A stretch of 64,000 nt of DNA from assembly GCA_922989275.2 (NCBI GenBank), contig OV277864.1, forward strand, positions 49,537,550 to 49,601,549. The letters are read 5' to 3'. The notes under the pieces were generated by a model, which ran no database searches, was not told the DNA's origin, and saw only the letters and a program-made list of their open reading frames with translations. Made by a program: the position numbers and the translations under genes. This document shows, in pieces, positions 27,203 to 38,935 of the stretch (positions are counted from its first letter, which is position 1; the number at the start of each line of letters is the position of its first letter). The DNA comes from Gari tellinella. Its lineage: Eukaryota > Mollusca > Bivalvia > Cardiida > Psammobiidae.

Positions 27203-28200
27203 TCAACTGCTGATGACCTTGTCTACCGGTATGTGTTTCTGAGCCAACAAAGACCATAAAACCTGGGCGCAAGTATTCCCTGTGCCATGAATAGTTTTCT
27301 TTATTTCACCATTGAAAGACTCGAAACAAAAACATGACCAGGCCCACATTGGCCCCCAGGCCTTAACAAACTGAGTTAGTTGCAAAAGATTGTGAGTAAT
27401 TAACCCCATGATGCTGTCACCATATAGATCACTTGCGTTTTTGACAAATGTGTTCAATAATGTGTCAGCTCTTTGAATGTCTACATTTGTAATTCCTTCC
27501 AACAGCAACAAGTAGACAGCCTCAACCAAAAGACTAAAATGCTTCAGGTACACATCTGTAATGATTCCTTTTAGGCAGGGTAAACTGTAGAACAGTAACC
27601 ATGCCCTTAGTTCAGAAGCCTTCCAGTTCTTCAGGGTTGTGTTTATCTTTCGTGGTAGCCGATGAATTGGATGGTGTGGGGTTATTTTCATCAATCTTTC
27701 ATCAACTGCATGGACTTTTTTGCTGAAGAAAACTTTTCATCGAACCAGCAACTCAAGAAGCGCTTGGTTACTCCCAGCAAAGTCCCATGCATGTAATCTA
27801 CTACGATGTTTCGATTTAGTTTGAACCCTTCTAAAAACAACATAACACTCTGTCCTTTAAAACCATTAACAATTACTTTGTTAACCTGTGCATGAGCACT
27901 GTTCTCCCTGATTTGCACCACAGTTCTTAGTTCTTTGTTTGCCTTATATGGAAACGTCTTGCAGTGTCCCTTACCACTTTTTACTTGCACACCTTTTTCA
28001 AGGCAGAACACACAAGGATTTTTTCCATTGAACTGGTTCATCTTCAACACTGAAGATCGAGCTTGTAGGTCCATTGTGGCTACAACAAGCATTGCTCGGC
28101 ACCTCACAGTCCATTCAACAATAGGCATGATGCTGACCATTGTCCCAATCCTGAGACAATGGGATGACGCATCTGATAAAGCTTATGCCGGACAATAAAC
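27203..28200 (-). pseudogene. CACTA (En/Spm) transposase fragment with one frameshift
   Basis: Two overlapping frames make one protein. The upstream frame (28140 to 27691) has MNQFNGKNPCVFCLEKG (Cys-x-x-Cys after the conserved QFNG) and VVDYMHGTLLGVTKRFLSCW. The downstream frame (27694 to 27203) has RLPRKINTTLKNWKASELRA, WLLFYSLPCLKGI and GPMWAWSCFCFESFNGEIKK. These are the blocks of the TNP2-like transposase and its C-terminal DUF4218-type domain. A one-base shift in the A6 run at 27716-27721 restores KK-VHAVDERLMKITP. The N-terminus upstream of 28140 is degraded. Inactive copy. Confidence 0.8.
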
Positions 28201-29159
28201 CTCAGCAGAAACAACAACAACAACAATCACAGTCTTTTCTTCAATGTTGAAGGTGAAACCATTCCAATACAGTTCATTAGGTCCTGCACTAATTCCTTTA
28301 AGAATGTTGTCATAGCAGGCTTTTAAAATAAATAACAAGTATTTGTACTACAGATTGGCATAAATTAATTTGCAAACGGGTCTCTCCTATTTCATTAAAA
28401 AGGTGGTTTACTTGCTCTTATATCGTGCCATTTTACAGGATACATAGCCCATGTAGGCAATTCATTTTTTAACACAATATTATTGAAACATTTACTAATA
28501 AAGTCAAAAAACATTTATGCAACATCTTGCTTAGGAGAAAATCCACAGGGTTCTGAAATTGTTCAAAATTTTGATTCTGTACCGATTATAACTATCGACT
28601 TAAGCATACGATAGCAACTGAAAAATCGATAATCGAGCGTATTATCAAATTCTGTCTACAAACACCATGTTAGATGAAATTAAGGCTGTGTTAAAAATCG
28701 ACACGATGTAAGTTGTTAATATTAAAAATTAATTTCAACCACTTCTTCACAGTCAGACTCAGAGTCTATTTCAGTTCTTAAAGTGAAGATGATTGTTTTG
28801 GCTTTGGTGTGTACGTCTTGCAGCAACTGCATTTGACTGTTAACAATAATTCACAAATACAAATGTACATTCCTTCTACATAAAAATAATATTGTGATGA
28901 AAAATGTGAGTATCTTTTTGCACTAAGTGTACTTCCGTTAGCCATGAGGAGTGAGGTGGACACCATCCCCGGAGAATGCCTTGTGCGGTGACTGGGTTGA
29001 CCAAATTCCGTTGCAGCACCCCAGCCGAGTTTATGACGGGTAGAGTGATGTCAATATATCCGTGAGCAAAAGATTGGTCTGATATACGCGGTCATTAAAC
29101 CAGCTGACATCAATAGGATATCTGGATGAATGAGATTGAATTGTCCGTTTGGAAGATTT
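28201..29159. other. Degraded mobile-element DNA, mostly unreadable
   Basis: AT-rich. On the minus strand near 28945-28985 a short stretch reads GDGVHLTPHG, reminiscent of SGNH-hydrolase-like segments in bivalve element proteins, but no longer frame supports it. No other feature. Confidence 0.3.
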
Positions 29160-29950
29160 GGCACACTGTTACATATTTCACATTGTGGATGAACAGAAGA
29201 GTGTCAACTAAGTCACAAATAGCAGTGGCAACACTGGTTGGCGTCTCTCTTGTATGATACAAGTCAACTTTGCATTTTCTTGATGCACGGCGTTGATGTT
29301 GTGAGGGCCAAATTATATACCGTCTTCTAACCCAAGAAACCGATGTGTGGTCTGTGCATTTTGAAACACATCACTGAATAATTCTGACTGAAAACAGTAG
29401 TTCCCTGCATCATTGTATCTGGCATTAGATACAGGTGTAAGCTGCAGGTAATCTCCACACAAAAAATCAACTGCGGGTAGTCCTTTTTTCGTTTACACAC
29501 CGTGATGATAGTTTCAAAAAGTTGTTGACTGATCATGGAACATTTGTCCACGATCAGACAATCTGTTGAGTCTAGGTTGCTTTCCACATAACTGTACTTT
29601 GCATTTTCTTGATGCACAGCGTTGATGTTGTCTGGGCCAAATCTATCATCTTCCAGCCTAAGAAATCGATGTCATTTGGAAGAGGCCTTTTCAAGGTTGA
29701 AATAAATGTCTGGCACTCCTCAGACAACTAACCTGTGAATACTTCCCTTGTGGTCTTAATTAGGAGTTCCTCTAATGTTCTCACAATATCTGTTAATTGA
29801 ATCCTGTGCTGAAATACATCACTAAAGAATTCTGACTCAAAACAATAGTTCCCTGCATCATTGTACCTAGCATTAGATCCAGGGTCCAAGGTCAGTTGAG
29901 TCTAAACTTGTTCTCATTCTCAAGCATTTGATTGGTCAGATTTGAGCCTA
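29160..29950 (-). pseudogene. PIF1-like helicase fragments, duplicated and out of order
   Basis: On the minus strand from 29890 the DNA codes ARYNDAGNYCFESEFF, SDVFQHRIQLTDIVRTLEEL and KRPLPNDIDFLGWKM, blocks lying after motif III in PIF1/Helitron helicases. Downstream (29617 to 29327) comes the earlier part of the domain: DCLIVDKCSMISQQLFE, where the Walker B DE is DK, followed after a frame change by a second YNDAGNYCFQSELFSDVF. A 70-bp segment (GCATTTTCTTGATGCA...) at 29273 recurs at 29599. The fragment is therefore a tandem duplication with a deletion, carrying several stops. Source: a Helitron or one of the many PIF1-like genes of bivalves. Confidence 0.65.
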
Positions 29951-30033
29951 GGCTCAAATCTGACCAATCAAATGCTTGAGAACACACTCAGACTCAGCTC
30001 AAAGAGTCAAACGCTTATAAGACGGCCCCCAGG
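29883..30033. mobile_element. Family N hairpin element
   Basis: Perfect palindrome centred on GATTTGAGCCTAGGCTCAAA with TCAAGCATTTGATTGGTCA arms (about 29913-29982). Related copies at 37519-37560 (half), 47519-47710 and 55802-55956. Confidence 0.7.
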
Positions 30034-30498
30034 TGTAAGCTGTAAAACCTCCTCACATGTCACCTCGATGTTACTCGGGTCTCCACTGTTAGACATAGAC
30101 AAATTTTATTTTACGTCGGTTATTTGTAACATTATAACATAAGCCCAGAAGGGCTTTTATTCCTTATAGGGGATCAATTCTCCAAGTCTGAGTTTCTCCC
30201 TCTTCAAGTTCCAGCTCTGAACAGTTGAACTGAACACAACGTCAACTCCTTCCTCGATCTTGAGGCATCTCTCCTTTGGCACACAGTTAACATTTGTCTT
30301 GACAGAGAGTCTTACCCTTTTCAAATGCCTCGTCATCCAATTCCTGGTACGGAAATGTAACTGTCTCTTTAGGGCTTTCTATCTTCGAAAAGGATGAGAA
30401 CTTTACATCAAAGGTTCCAGGGTTCTTTATGCTAGGGATAGTGTCCACATTCTGAAGACATACTAGTGTTCTGTGAAGGGAAAAAAACATACTGTGTA
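30034..30498. other. No confident feature
   Basis: Minus-strand frame at 30287-30490 (67 codons) is not recognised. It may belong to the neighbouring broken element proteins. Confidence 0.3.
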
Positions 30499-30691
30499 CA
30501 GGGCTCCAGATAAGGGGAGTATTTCAAAAACTAAAAATATTATTTCTGTTTCAAACCCTATGGTGTTACTACTCATTAGAATCGTCTCTTAGAGACGATT
30601 CTAATGAGTAGTAACACCATAGGTTTTGATGCTGAAATAAGTGAGAAAATGTTGGATTTGTGCAGTTTACTCTCTCTTATCTGGAGCCCTG
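30499..30691. mobile_element. Family G element, well preserved
   Basis: CAGGGCTCCAGATAAGGGG to CTTATCTGGAGCCCTG. Perfect central hairpin with arms ACTCATTAGAATCGTCTC and its inverse, tip TTAGA. Confidence 0.8.
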
Positions 30692-30978
30692 CTGTGTACA
30701 ATCTGAACTTCCTGTATGTTTTCGTTTGTTTCAGAAAACATTAAAAATGGCACACTTGTGAGTTTAATTTCTGAATGTGCATATCTGAAACAGTTCAATG
30801 ATAAAATAAGGTAGAGTTGATAACAAACAAGTGTCACAACTTTTTTAGCACTGAGCTAAAAATTTATGACATGCATGTGTATTGAGAATTTTTTACTACT
30901 ATAAAATTAATGTAAGATATTGCATATTTTATAAAGATTTCAAACTTACTCCTGGTGATTCTTTGTCCCTCATTATTT

Positions 30979-31786
30979 GAGCTCACCTGAGCCAAAGGCT
31001 CAAGGTGAGCTATTGGGATGGCCCTGTGGCATTCGTCGTGCGTCGTCGTTAACAATTGCTTCAAATGACATCCCCTCCTATACCCCTTGACAGAACTCAA
31101 CCAAAGTTTATAGAAATGTTCCTTGGGTCAAGCTCTTTCAAAGTTATTCAAAGAGTTAAAAACAATGTAGAACAAAGTAAAATAAGGAAATCTTATAAAA
31201 TCTTCTTGTCTGAAACTACAAGGACCAGAGATTAGATATTTGGTACATAGCATCATCTACAGGTCCTCTATCAAAGTTTGTTCAAATTATTCCCTGGGGT
31301 CAAAATTGGCCCCGCCCGGGGGGTCTCAGTTTTACATAGAGTTATATCTGGCTTTGATATTTGGCATGGTGACACTTCTTAATATCCTTTACCTAGTCTC
31401 ATTAATGAACCCCTGGAATGACATGCTAATTTTGTGACAGTTGTCGTCCCTCAGGAAATGGCAAAGACGAGAAATAGCTCCTTATCATCTAACCGTACAC
31501 ATGTGGACTATCCTTTACCTATTTTGTTCAAATGGTTTCGGTCTGTTGCATATAGATCTAGGTCACCAGAGCTAAATGGAAATTTAAAAATATCTTCTTG
31601 TCCAAGACCCAAGTACCTTGATCTTAGATATTTGGCACATAGCATCATCTACAGGTCCTCTATCAAGATTGTTCAAATTTAATAATGCACCATGGGTAAA
31701 AAATTAACCCGTCCTAGACATAAATCATTATCTCCATTTTGTCAGCTATTCTCAGGTGAGCGTAATATGCCCCATGGGGCTCTTGT
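30979..31786 (+). mobile_element. Pearl-like element
   Basis: GAGCTCACCTGAGCC then CAAAGGCTCAAGGTGAGC at the 5' end. Interior with diverged repeats (CATCATCTACAGGTCCTCTA at 31251 and 31641). 3' end CAGGTGAGCGTAATATGCCC, hairpin GCCCCATGGGGC, then TCTTGTT. Confidence 0.65.
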
Positions 31787-32000
31787 TAAACCCTTAGCCT
31801 GCCACTCACGACTATAGCTCCATATGCAAACAGCTTGGATCCGGATGAGACACCGAGTAACTCCGCGTCTCATCCGGATCCAAGCTGTTTGACACTCGGA
31901 CAACATTTTCAGCAATTTTGAGCAACTTTGAAGCACTTTGAAACTTGAAGCAGACGAGAAATATAGCAGACGACAATTTATTTGGCGGGCTAAGGGTTAA
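31786..32000 (-). mobile_element. Family C element
   Basis: Inverted copy, CCCTTAGCCTGCCACTC to GGCGGGCTAAGGGTTAA. Directly abuts the pearl-like element on its left. Confidence 0.75.
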
Positions 32001-32260
32001 TTTTGCTTTTGACTGACTTTTTGAATACTGATCTCCTGGACCACTTTTTTCTTCGACCTAGTGGCAGTCCACTTTTTGGGATTATCTTTTCCTCCAGGAC
32101 ATGTAATACATCCTGGAGCTGTTGTGCTGTATCGACTAGGTCCTTGACGCTGGAGGAGGAATATACAGCACCTTCTATTTCCCTCAACAGCTCCAGGCAT
32201 TCATTTCGACTTTTTGATTTTTCCTTTTAACAGGCTTTCTGGATACTGATGGTCCTTCAG
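32001..32260 (-). pseudogene. Element protein C-terminal fragment, copy 1
   Basis: Minus strand reads REIEGAVYSSSSVKDLVDTA, QQLQDVLHVLEEKIIPK and SGLPLGRRKK. A second, frameshifted copy of the same block lies at 34000-34245. Together with the SWIM-motif fragment at 34560-34830 these look like pieces of one element protein. Family not named. Confidence 0.45.
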
Positions 32261-32280
32261 CTGGCGTTTTTAATGGTTTT

Positions 32281-33995
32281 TTAGCTCACCTGGCACGTAG
32301 TGCCAAGGTGAGCTTTTAGGATCGCTGGATGTCCGTCGTCTGTCTGTCTGTCCGTCCTTTCACAATTGTTCGTTAACACTCTAGCAGGTTCAAATCTCAT
32401 TGGATCTTGATGAAACTTGGTCACAATGTTTGCCTAAATGAAATCTAGGTCAAGTTCGAATGTGGGTCATGTCCGGTCAAAAACTAGGTCACTAGGTCAA
32501 ATTATCGAAAAACCTTGTTAACACTCTAGAGGCTACAAATTTCATTGGATCTTCATGAAACTTCATCAATATGATTGCCTCAATGAAATCTAGGCCAAGT
32601 TCGAATGTGGGTCATGTCCGGTCAAAAACTAGGTCACTAGGTCAAATCTTTGAAAAACCTTGTTAACACTCTAGAGACTACAAATTTCATTGGATCTTCA
32701 TGAAAGTTCATCAATGTGATTGCCTCAATAAAATCTAGGTCAAGTTCGAATGTGGGTCATGTCCGGTCAAAAACTAGGTCACTAGGTCAAATTGTCGAAA
32801 AACCTTGTTAACACTCTAGAGACTACAAATTTCATTGGATCTTCATGAAAGTTCATCAATGTGATTGCCTAAATGAAATGTAGGTCAAGTTCGAATGTGG
32901 GTCATGTCCGGTCAAAAACTAGGTCACTAGGTCAAATTGTCGAAAAACCTTGTTAACACTCTAGAGGCTACAAATTTCATTGGATCTTCATGAAACTTCA
33001 TCAATATGATTGCCTCAATGAAATCTAGGCCAAGTTCAAATGTGGGTCATGTCCGGTCAAAAACTAGGTCACTAGGTCAAATCTTCGAAAAACCTTGTTA
33101 ACACTCTAGAGACTACAAATTTCATTGGATCTTCATGAAACTTCATCAAAATGTTTGCCTCAATGAAATCTAGGTCAAGTTCGAATGTGGGTCATGTCCG
33201 GTCAAAAACTAGGTCACTAGGTCAAATTGTCGAAAAACCTTGTTAACACTCTAGAGACTACAAATTTCATTGGATCTTCATGAAAGTTCATCAATGTGAT
33301 TGCCTCAATGAAATGTAGGTCAAGTTCGAATGTGGGTCATGTCCGGTCAAAAACTAGGTCACTAGGTCAAATTGTCGAAAAACCTTGTTAACACTCTAGA
33401 GGCTACAAATTTCATTGGATCTTCATGAAACTTCATCAATATGATTGCCTCAATGAAATCTAGGCCAAGTTCAAATGTGGGTCATGTCCGGTCAAAAACT
33501 AGGTCACTAGGTCAAATCTTCGAAAAACCTTGTTAACACTCTAGAGACTACAAATTTCATTGGATCTTCATGGAACTTCATTAAAATGTTTGCCTCAATG
33601 TAATCTAGGTCAAGTTCGAATGTGGGTCATGTCCGGTCAAAAACTAGGTCACTAGGTCAAATTATCGAAAAACATTGTTAACACTCTAGAGACTACAAAT
33701 TTCATTGGATCTTCATAAAACTTCATCAATATGATTGCCTCAATGAAATCTAGGCCAAGTTTGAATGTGGGTCATGTCCGGTCAAAAACTAGGTCACTAG
33801 GTCAAATCATCCAAAAACCTCGTTAACACTCTAGAGACTACAAAATTCATTGAATCTTCATGAAACTTGAACAAAATGTTTGTCTCATTGAAATCAAGGT
33901 CAAGTTAGACTGAGGGTCATGCCCGGTCAAAAACTAGGTCACACGGTGTACATGGTTACCAGGTGAGCGATTTAGGGCCATAGTGGCCCTTGTTG
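32281..33995 (+). mobile_element. Pearl-like element with an 11-copy 145-bp array
   Basis: 5' end TTAGCTCACCTGGCACGTAG with hairpin GGCACGTAGTGCC. 3' end GGTGAGCGATTTAGGGCC, hairpin GGGCCATAGTGGCCC, then TTGTT. Between about 32371 and 33945 are eleven units of 145 bp (GTTAACACTCTAGAG at 32518, 32662, 32807, 32952, 33097, 33242, 33387, 33532, 33677, 33822). It lies between the two copies of the SWIM-associated fragment. Confidence 0.75.
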
Positions 33996-33999
33996 TTCT

Positions 34000-34245
34000 T
34001 CCTTTTAACAGGCTTACTGGATACAGATTTTCTTGTCTTTCTCCGGCCTAGTGGCAGTCCACTTTTTGGAACTATCTTTTCCTCCAGGACATGTAATACA
34101 TCCTAGCTGTTGTGTTGTATCAACGAGGTCCTTGACGCTGGAGGAGGAATATACAGCACCCTTCAATTTCCCTCAACAGCTCGACACAGTCATTCCTACT
34201 TCTGAATTCTGTTTGTTGGACTTGTTGGGGGTTTCAGTTTCTTCT
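34000..34245 (-). pseudogene. Element protein C-terminal fragment, copy 2
   Basis: Duplicate of 32020-32250 with indels that break the frame. Shares CCTTTTAACAGGC, CTAGTGGCAGTCCACTTTTT and the coiled-coil-like block. Confidence 0.45.
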
Positions 34246-34246
34246 T

Positions 34247-34498
34247 TTAACCCTTTACCTTATAGAAGCGACTTTTAGCGCATTCATTTTATTCATCCGC
34301 CAAAGAAAATAGTTCCATTTTATACTGTCATGAATATGTACCTTAAGAAATATTTTCTATATCCTAGCAGATAGTAACTTAAAGCAGGCTGAAAGTAAAG
34401 CAGAATGCGCCCTAGGGCGCATTCTGCTTTACTTTTAACCTGCTTTAATAGGTCACATATCTTAACTACTAGAAACAGGCTATGAGGAAAAGGGTTAA
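34247..34498 (-). mobile_element. Family A element, full copy
   Basis: TTAACCCTTTACCTTATAG to GAGGAAAAGGGTTAA. Perfect hairpin with GAATGCGCCCTAGGGCGCATT tip. Confidence 0.8.
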
Positions 34499-34559
34499 AA
34501 TTCAATTTCTTCAAATTTAAAATCCAAATCAAAAGTAAATAGTGGGTGTTGAAAAAAAA

Positions 34560-34832
34560 TTAATCAAACACCCTGGACTGTTAAATATGTGATTCACTGC
34601 AAGCATATATATGCATGCATGACCAGTGCAGTTTAGTAAAATCCTTGCATGTGCAGTTTGGATTTGGGCCCACAGTATTGATAGAATAATGATGATTTGC
34701 CTGCGAACTCTTAACTTCAAAATTATTTTCACGCACAAAGTGGATCTTGTCAGCATCTATCGCCTTCACATTTGGTGGCAGCCTTTGCAAGCAGTGCCTT
34801 GTGAAGTTCTCTGGTCTGTTCAACAGCTCCAC
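34560..34832 (-). pseudogene. SWIM zinc-finger fragment of a mobile-element protein
   Basis: Frame reads MELLNRPENFTRHCLQRLP, VRENNFEVKSSQANHHYSI, then PNPNCTCKDFTKLHWSCMH. Cys-x-Cys...Cys-x-His is the SWIM metal-binding pattern, common in MULE-type transposases and in MULE-derived proteins. Both ends are cut. No DDE core is visible nearby. Confidence 0.6.
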
Positions 34833-34866
34833 ACATTCTTTCCTACTTTTGGATTCTGTTTGTGGT

Positions 34867-34961
34867 ACTTGTGTGTGTGTGGGGGGGGGGGGGTCTCATC
34901 AAGTTGATATTATTTTAATTACTATTATTATTCTACCAGATATATATATATATATATATAC
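34867..34961 (+). repeat. Simple repeats: GT then G run, and (TA)n
   Basis: GTGTGTGTG followed by a run of G (34867-34892), and a TA run at 34940-34960. Confidence 0.9.
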
Positions 34962-35187
34962 TATAGCACTCTTTTCACACATAAAAGCACTTCACATGAA
35001 ATTATGTAATTTACCTACAAAGCAAGAAAAGGCCATTAACTACATTCACAATAAAATGATACATCATGGAGTTACATAGACACTTGGAAATTCTTTCAAT
35101 ATTATTATCAAGATTATAAAATATAAACATTATTATAGTTCGTTATCAAATCAAATAATTGTAAATCAAATTTAAAATGAGTCAAAT
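34962..35187 (+). repeat. Family O dispersed repeat, second copy
   Basis: TATAGCACTCTTTTCACAC to TTTAAAATGAGTCAAAT; diverged match of 16796-17035. Confidence 0.55.
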
Positions 35188-36000
35188 ATTTGTAGCTTCG
35201 AGGCAAACACCATCTGTATATTTGGCATTTTTTCGCCAACAGCGTCTGGCATCAGTTAAAACATTGATCCCCCTCATGGCTTCATCATCAGGGAGAAGTG
35301 CTGCAGACATTTCAATTTCACTTTCCAGAGCCCTTTCAATGGATTGGTGTGAAAGGTTTTCTACAACTCCCTGATTAGAGACCATGTGCTCATTCACATA
35401 GGTTTCACCTAGCTCTCCCAGGCCTGAGGCCTCACAAAACTTCTGGAACTGGTTAGGAAGGATACCACTGGAGAAGTAGCCATGGCTTAGTTTAGCTCCA
35501 GCCAGAAACTTTCCATTTTTCATGTGAGGAGATGATGTCCAACAGATCGCATGAGATTCTTTACATTTAAGATCTACTGACATGATCCCATGAATATTTG
35601 TATTGTTTGATAGCAAAAGTTTTTCTTGACAATTTTTTATCATGGCATTGAAATTGTGCCACCAGCTTCTGTACTGAGGACAAACAGCTAACAAGTATCT
35701 CATCTGAACGAGCAGCCTCTTCATCACAGTATTGGTACATTGACTCAAAGTAAACATTTTCAACATCTTCTGGCACTTTGTCTTCGCCTGGTAGATTTAA
35801 ATTTGTAAAGAAATCACATAGTCGGTGAAGAACAGTATTAAATTTTCCGTCTCCAAGAAATAACTTTATCTTGTCCAGTTAGTTGAACATTTCAATTTTT
35901 TCGGTTTCATTATTGCAGTAAAAATCTAGCCTGCTTCTAACTTCATGTGTTGTTTCCTTATACTTCAGATTTCGCTCTCTGCGTTTCTCCCTAACATTTG
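35182..36000 (-). pseudogene. Unclassified broken element ORF (GINVLTDARRCWRKNAK)
   Basis: Minus-strand frames from about 36000 to 35182 form one protein broken near 35690. The upstream frame runs through KVPEDVENVYFESMYQYC; the downstream one has CPQYRSWWHNFNAMIKNCQE and ends MRGINVLTDARRCWRKNAKY. A DARxxxRKN block after a strand-like run resembles the first-Asp region of uncharacterised, repeated bivalve proteins that look transposase-like. I do not assign a superfamily. Confidence 0.4.
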
Positions 36001-36026
36001 ATTGATATGCCTTTCCTTTTTTTTTT

Positions 36027-36420
36027 AGCTCACTGGCATGAAGTGCCAAGATGAGCTGCATGTATTCAATTTGAATTGTGATTGCCCTGTGTCAGTCGTC
36101 TGTCCGTTACATGTGTCGTCAACATTTTGCTTAAAGATCTTCTGCTTGGAAACCACTGGGCCAATTTCATCAAAACCTCATAGGATTGTTCCTTGTAGGG
36201 TACTCTCTCAGATTTCTTCAACTATAGGTAATCTAATTGAAATTGTGGTTGCCATGGCAATCAATTGAAAAAACTTTAAAAATTATCTTGTCAAAAACTA
36301 TTGGTCCGAATTGAAAATAATTTTACTCAAATGTGCCATTGATGACTATCAAATTTCGTAAAATAATTTTCCTATCTTAAAAACATGGCCGCTAGTTGGT
36401 GGGGCAGATTTTCCATACAT
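36027..36420 (+). mobile_element. Pearl-like element, 5' fragment
   Basis: TTAGCTCACTGGCATGAAGT with hairpin GGCATGAAGTGCC; the 3' end is not found. Confidence 0.5.
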
Positions 36421-36438
36421 GTATATGTATATACATTT

Positions 36439-36624
36439 CAGGGCTCCAGATAAGAGGGAGTAAACTGAACGAATCCAATATGTTTGCACTTATATTAGCA
36501 CAAAATCCTATGACGTCTCCGTCGAAGAGACGATTTTAATGAGTTGTGACACCAGTCACACCGTAGGGTTTAATTCAGAAATAAAGGTTTTAGTTTGTGA
36601 AATACTCCCCTTATCTGGAGTCCT
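36439..36624. mobile_element. Family G element
   Basis: CAGGGCTCCAGATAAGAGG to CCCTTATCTGGAGTCCT; hairpin interrupted. Confidence 0.7.
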
Positions 36625-37300
36625 ACCGTTTGTTTTAATGTATAACTGCACCCTAGGTGGATCTTGAATGCATGCTACATGCTTCTTCTGCGCCTTCCAT
36701 ATCTCATTCATGCGGATTTCGTTGAACAGTGGTACACCAAGCATGTCCCGACCAGGATTCCCATTAAACAAATCAAAGAGAAAAGAAATCAGGATCAGTG
36801 TCTCTTTCATGATCCATGTTGATCTTTGGTAATGGAGACTGACACTCCGTTTTGTTATGACCTTAGTAAATCAGATTTGGATCCAAAGTACAGTTTGGCA
36901 AGATCACCATACATCCTAGCCCAACTTTTGTTCCTTAGTTTCTGAGGAACCTCTTTGTCAGTGTTGTCAAAAAAAGAAAGGTCAGAATTACCTTGATATC
37001 TCAGCTCACTTGGCATCAGACCGCCAGAAGAGCTTGTAAATCCTCCTTGTCCAACTGGAATATGCAGTTACTGAGATGTCCCATAAGATTGATATGCCAT
37101 AAAGATGGTGGGAGTCTGTAGTGCACCCAGTAGCAGTACTTCTTATGAAGTGCCAAATATCTACTGTATGGCACTGTGATGCTAAAATGGGACATAGAAG
37201 TACCGTAAACCAGTAATCCCCATCCTAAGCCCCCAGTGGGATGGGGGGAGGATAGAATACACCCACTGCCGGAACTGGCAGAGTGGTAAGATTCCACCCA
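36625..37300 (-). pseudogene. Unclassified element-protein fragments
   Basis: Minus frames at 37297-37016 and 36810-36556 are probably pieces of one broken protein: INLMGHLSNCIFQLDKEDLQ, then VPLFNEIRMNEIWKAQKKHV and ACIQDPPRVQLYIKTNG. Such blocks recur in uncharacterised repeated proteins of bivalves. Stops and frame changes separate them. Confidence 0.35.
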
Positions 37301-37785
37301 AAAGTGACTCCTGCATTCACTACATACATGTAATGTACATAATTCATTGGCGCTATATGACCAATATTGTGTCAGTGCTGTAAAACCTAATCATTCAATC
37401 AATAATTCAAATAGACAATTTCTGGTGTTTTGATATTGACATCTGTATACATGTGCCTTCTCCTTATGCCATCTATCATGGCAGTCAGACCTTGCCCTGT
37501 GCTAATAAAGCGTTTGAGTTCGTTCTCAAGCATTTGATTGGTCAGATTTGAGCCTAGGTTTACAGTGATGGTTGCGAGGCTGATGGATAGGATGACGCAC
37601 ATTTATGCTTGTAAAAATATTTGTTTGAATAAAAACCATGGCCTTCTGCACAAAATCTTAATTTGTCAGTATTGATAGATTTCCTTTCTCTCATTTCTGG
37701 TTCTTGCTCATTTGATATCAGTTCATAGTTGTATTTATAAATGCCTTCCTTTCTTTACACACATATATACAAACACACAATATAG

Positions 37786-37925
37786 ACACATCCTAGCTGA
37801 CTTTCTTGTGTTCGGGAATTGTCCCGTTTAGACACATGCTGACCTTCTTGTGTCCGGGAATTGTCCTGTTTTGACACCTGTCTTTCTTGTGTCCGGGAAT
37901 TGTTCCGTTTAGACACCTCCTGACT
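37786..37925 (-). repeat. Minisatellite coding VSKRDNSRTQE units
   Basis: Three imperfect direct units of 39-46 bp (GACAC...TTCTTGTGTCCGGGAATTGT). On the minus strand they stay in frame in an 88-codon frame as VSKRxNSRTQE. No family recognised. Confidence 0.6.
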
Positions 37926-38201
37926 GTCATCCGGATTACGGGAGTAATGTTGAGCAGTCGGAGTAAAAGTTTCAGACAGATTGATTATTAAATTGTCATT
38001 CACCACTATTAGGCCTGTCACTAGCCATTATGTAGTTACTATGTCACAATAAACGTAAAATCCAAACTATTAATCTGTATCTATGCTATGTCCCAAAATA
38101 GCAGAAAACACTTCTTGGTCACTACATGTCAAGCATTATAATCCATATGTAAATAATAAAATTATCCTTGTAGCAGGAATACACATCTGGTACAGTAAAC
38201 C

Positions 38202-38434
38202 TACAGTGGAGAAAACGTTATTCTTTCACGTTTAAATGCAAACGCATCGCAATAAAACGTAGAAAAAGACAACATTTTGTCAATTCAGACTGTTCATATA
38301 AATCAGTGGCAAACAGTATGGAGCCTGATCAGACGCCGGGTTACCCGGCGTCTGATCTGGCTCCAAACTGTTTGCAATGAGTGTAATAGTTTTAGCATAA
38401 ACGCGTATATTGGGAAAGAATTTTCTCCACTGTA
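38202..38434 (+). mobile_element. Family D element
   Basis: TACAGTGGAGAAAACG to TTTTCTCCACTGTA, type 1 core with CGCCGGGTTACCCGGCG tip. Confidence 0.8.
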
Positions 38435-38935
38435 CAGGCACTCAATGATTAGCAGTACCTGTAGCTCTTGCTCTCACTTAGGCACCATCACATGATTGGT
38501 GCTGTAGGTGAACAGTATTTTGTTCCCATAGATATATTATCGAAGGATGCATAAAGCAAACAAAAACCTGTATTGATATTTTTGATGTTTATTAAATGAG
38601 TATGGCCAATATTTGGCTGCAGCTTTCATTTACATGTATACAAATAGCGGGTCGCCTCAACAGTACATGGCGTACCCCAAAAAGCACACATAGCTTCATC
38701 AAAGCCCTTAGCAAAGTAGGCAACACATAATGTCAATTGTTCATCATAGCCCTTAGCAACGTGGGCATCACAAAATCTTAACAAAATGGGCAACATATTA
38801 TTGATATTCACAACCAAAGTTCCAATACAATGCTAGCAATTAACTGGGACAGGACTTCTGAGGTGACATGATCCTACTGAAGCAGAAGACACAGAAATGA
38901 TTATTTATAACATCTTGTTTATGAAACTGTAATCT
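38435..38935. other. No recognisable gene
   Basis: Contains a loose tandem of TAGCAAAGTGGGCA-like words (38690-38800). Nothing else. Confidence 0.35.

Noticed and set aside
37016..37297. 93-codon frame as a separate host gene
   Set aside because: Only its C-terminal third looks protein-like and it matches element-protein style blocks; listed as part of a pseudogene.
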